From Ramlibacter sp. (GTDB lineage Bacteria > Pseudomonadota > Gammaproteobacteria > Burkholderiales > Burkholderiaceae_C), in NCBI GenBank assembly GCA_025351615.1, contig JANXVP010000021.1, positions 1-6,237 on the forward strand: a stretch of DNA of 6,237 nt, in the 5' to 3' direction. Of the stretch, positions 5,856-6,237 are shown one piece after another; position 1 is the first letter of the stretch; each line of letters starts with the position of its first letter. The position numbers and the translations under genes were made by a program. Under the pieces are notes generated by a model. It worked only from the letters and a program-made list of their open reading frames with translations, searched no databases and was not told the DNA's origin.

Positions 5856-6237
5856 ATGCTTTGGGACATTTTCTGCCAGGTCATCGACAACCACGGCGAC
5901 ATCGGGGTCTGCTGGCGCCTGGCCTCCAATCTGGCGGCGCGCGGCGAAACCGTCCGGCTCTGGACGGACGACGCGTCGGCACTGGCGTGGATGGCGCCCG
6001 GCGGCGCGCCGGGCGTACAGGTGGGCGATTGGCGTGCTGACAGCAGCTTTCCGCCCGCCGGAGACGTTGTGGCGGAGGCTTTTGGCTGCGAGCCCCCGGC
6101 TGGCTTTGTCCACACCATGGCACTACAGGCGCGTCCTGCCTGCTGGATCAACCTGGAGTACCTCACTGCCGAGGGCTTTGCCGAACGCAGCCATGGGCTT
6201 GCGTCCCCGGTGAGCGGGCCGGGCGCGGGACTGACCA
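5856..6237 (+). CDS. earP: Elongation factor P arginine rhamnosyltransferase EarP, N-terminal part (3' end outside window)
   Basis: The frame stays open from 5856 to the right edge, giving 127 residues of an EarP (DUF2331) protein. EarP transfers rhamnose from dTDP-L-rhamnose to a conserved arginine of EF-P, activating EF-P for rescue of ribosomes stalled at polyproline. The N-terminus shows the family motif WDIFCQVIDNHGDIGVCWRL, with Asp11 and Asp15 aligned to the functionally important aspartates described in Pseudomonas EarP. Further matches are LWTDD at 35-39, the VVAEAFGC segment near 74-81 and WINLEYLTAE followed by SHGLASP. The C-terminal GT-B half is off the window. An in-frame ATG at 5832 would add eight residues (MDPYYPGA); 5856 is preferred because homologues begin close to WDIFC. 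Neither has a strong ribosome site. The gene diverges from uvrC. In related genomes efp usually lies next to earP, so it may follow beyond the right edge. Confidence 0.92.
   Translation, partial: MLWDIFCQVIDNHGDIGVCWRLASNLAARGETVRLWTDDASALAWMAPGGAPGVQVGDWRADSSFPPAGDVVAEAFGCEPPAGFVHTMALQARPACWINLEYLTAEGFAERSHGLASPVSGPGAGLT
5995..6015. repeat. Perfect 9-bp GC-only inverted repeat inside earP
   Basis: CGCCCGGCG at 5995-6003 and CGCCGGGCG at 6007-6015 are exact reverse complements around a 3-base loop, so all 21 bases are G or C. The repeat encodes the APGGAPG stretch of EarP, about residues 48-54. In mRNA it would form a very stable hairpin roughly 140 bases after the start codon. No T-tract follows, so it is not a classic intrinsic terminator. 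Confidence 0.7.

Noticed and set aside
5307..6113. A 268-codon minus-strand open frame crossing the uvrC/earP junction
   Set aside because: It overlaps the start regions of two well-supported genes in a different frame and resembles no known protein.

Overview
The window is ordinary chromosomal, GC-rich proteobacterial sequence. It is packed with genes and contains no rRNA, tRNA, CRISPR array or insertion sequence that I can see. The sequence of UvrC, the uvrC-pgsA order and an earP-type EF-P rhamnosyltransferase gene suggest a betaproteobacterium, most likely Burkholderiales. That placement is inference from protein resemblance and gene order, not from a search.

Layout from left to right. 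A plus-strand fragment (1-240) is the C-terminal end of a sensor histidine kinase whose body lies off the left edge. It converges, with 17 bases between stop codons, on a run of five minus-strand genes. In transcription order these are uvrC (nucleotide excision repair endonuclease, 5833-3800), pgsA (phosphatidylglycerophosphate synthase, 3756-3190), an EamA-type ten-helix transporter (3185-2292), an alpha/beta hydrolase with every active-site residue of fluoroacetate dehalogenase (2260-1382), and a D-malate/tartrate dehydrogenase (1352-258). Gaps between them are 43, 4, 31 and 29 bases, so all five could be read as one transcript. A partial plus-strand gene, earP (from 5856 or 5832), diverges from uvrC and runs off the right edge.

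Functionally the window has two parts. The housekeeping part (earP, uvrC, pgsA) covers translation-factor modification, DNA repair and phospholipid synthesis. The accessory part (transporter, dehalogenase, beta-decarboxylating 2-hydroxyacid dehydrogenase) looks like a small catabolic cassette placed directly behind pgsA. The three accessory proteins would plausibly act on small halogenated or hydroxylated carboxylates, but their substrates are not readable from sequence.

I found no clearly undescribed system. The points most worth checking are the dehalogenase/dehydrogenase/transporter cassette, the 22-base uvrC/earP divergent junction with a shared -10-like element and overlapping possible start codons, a perfect 9-bp GC-only inverted repeat inside earP, and two insertions in UvrC. 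No stretch over 300 bases lacks a gene.
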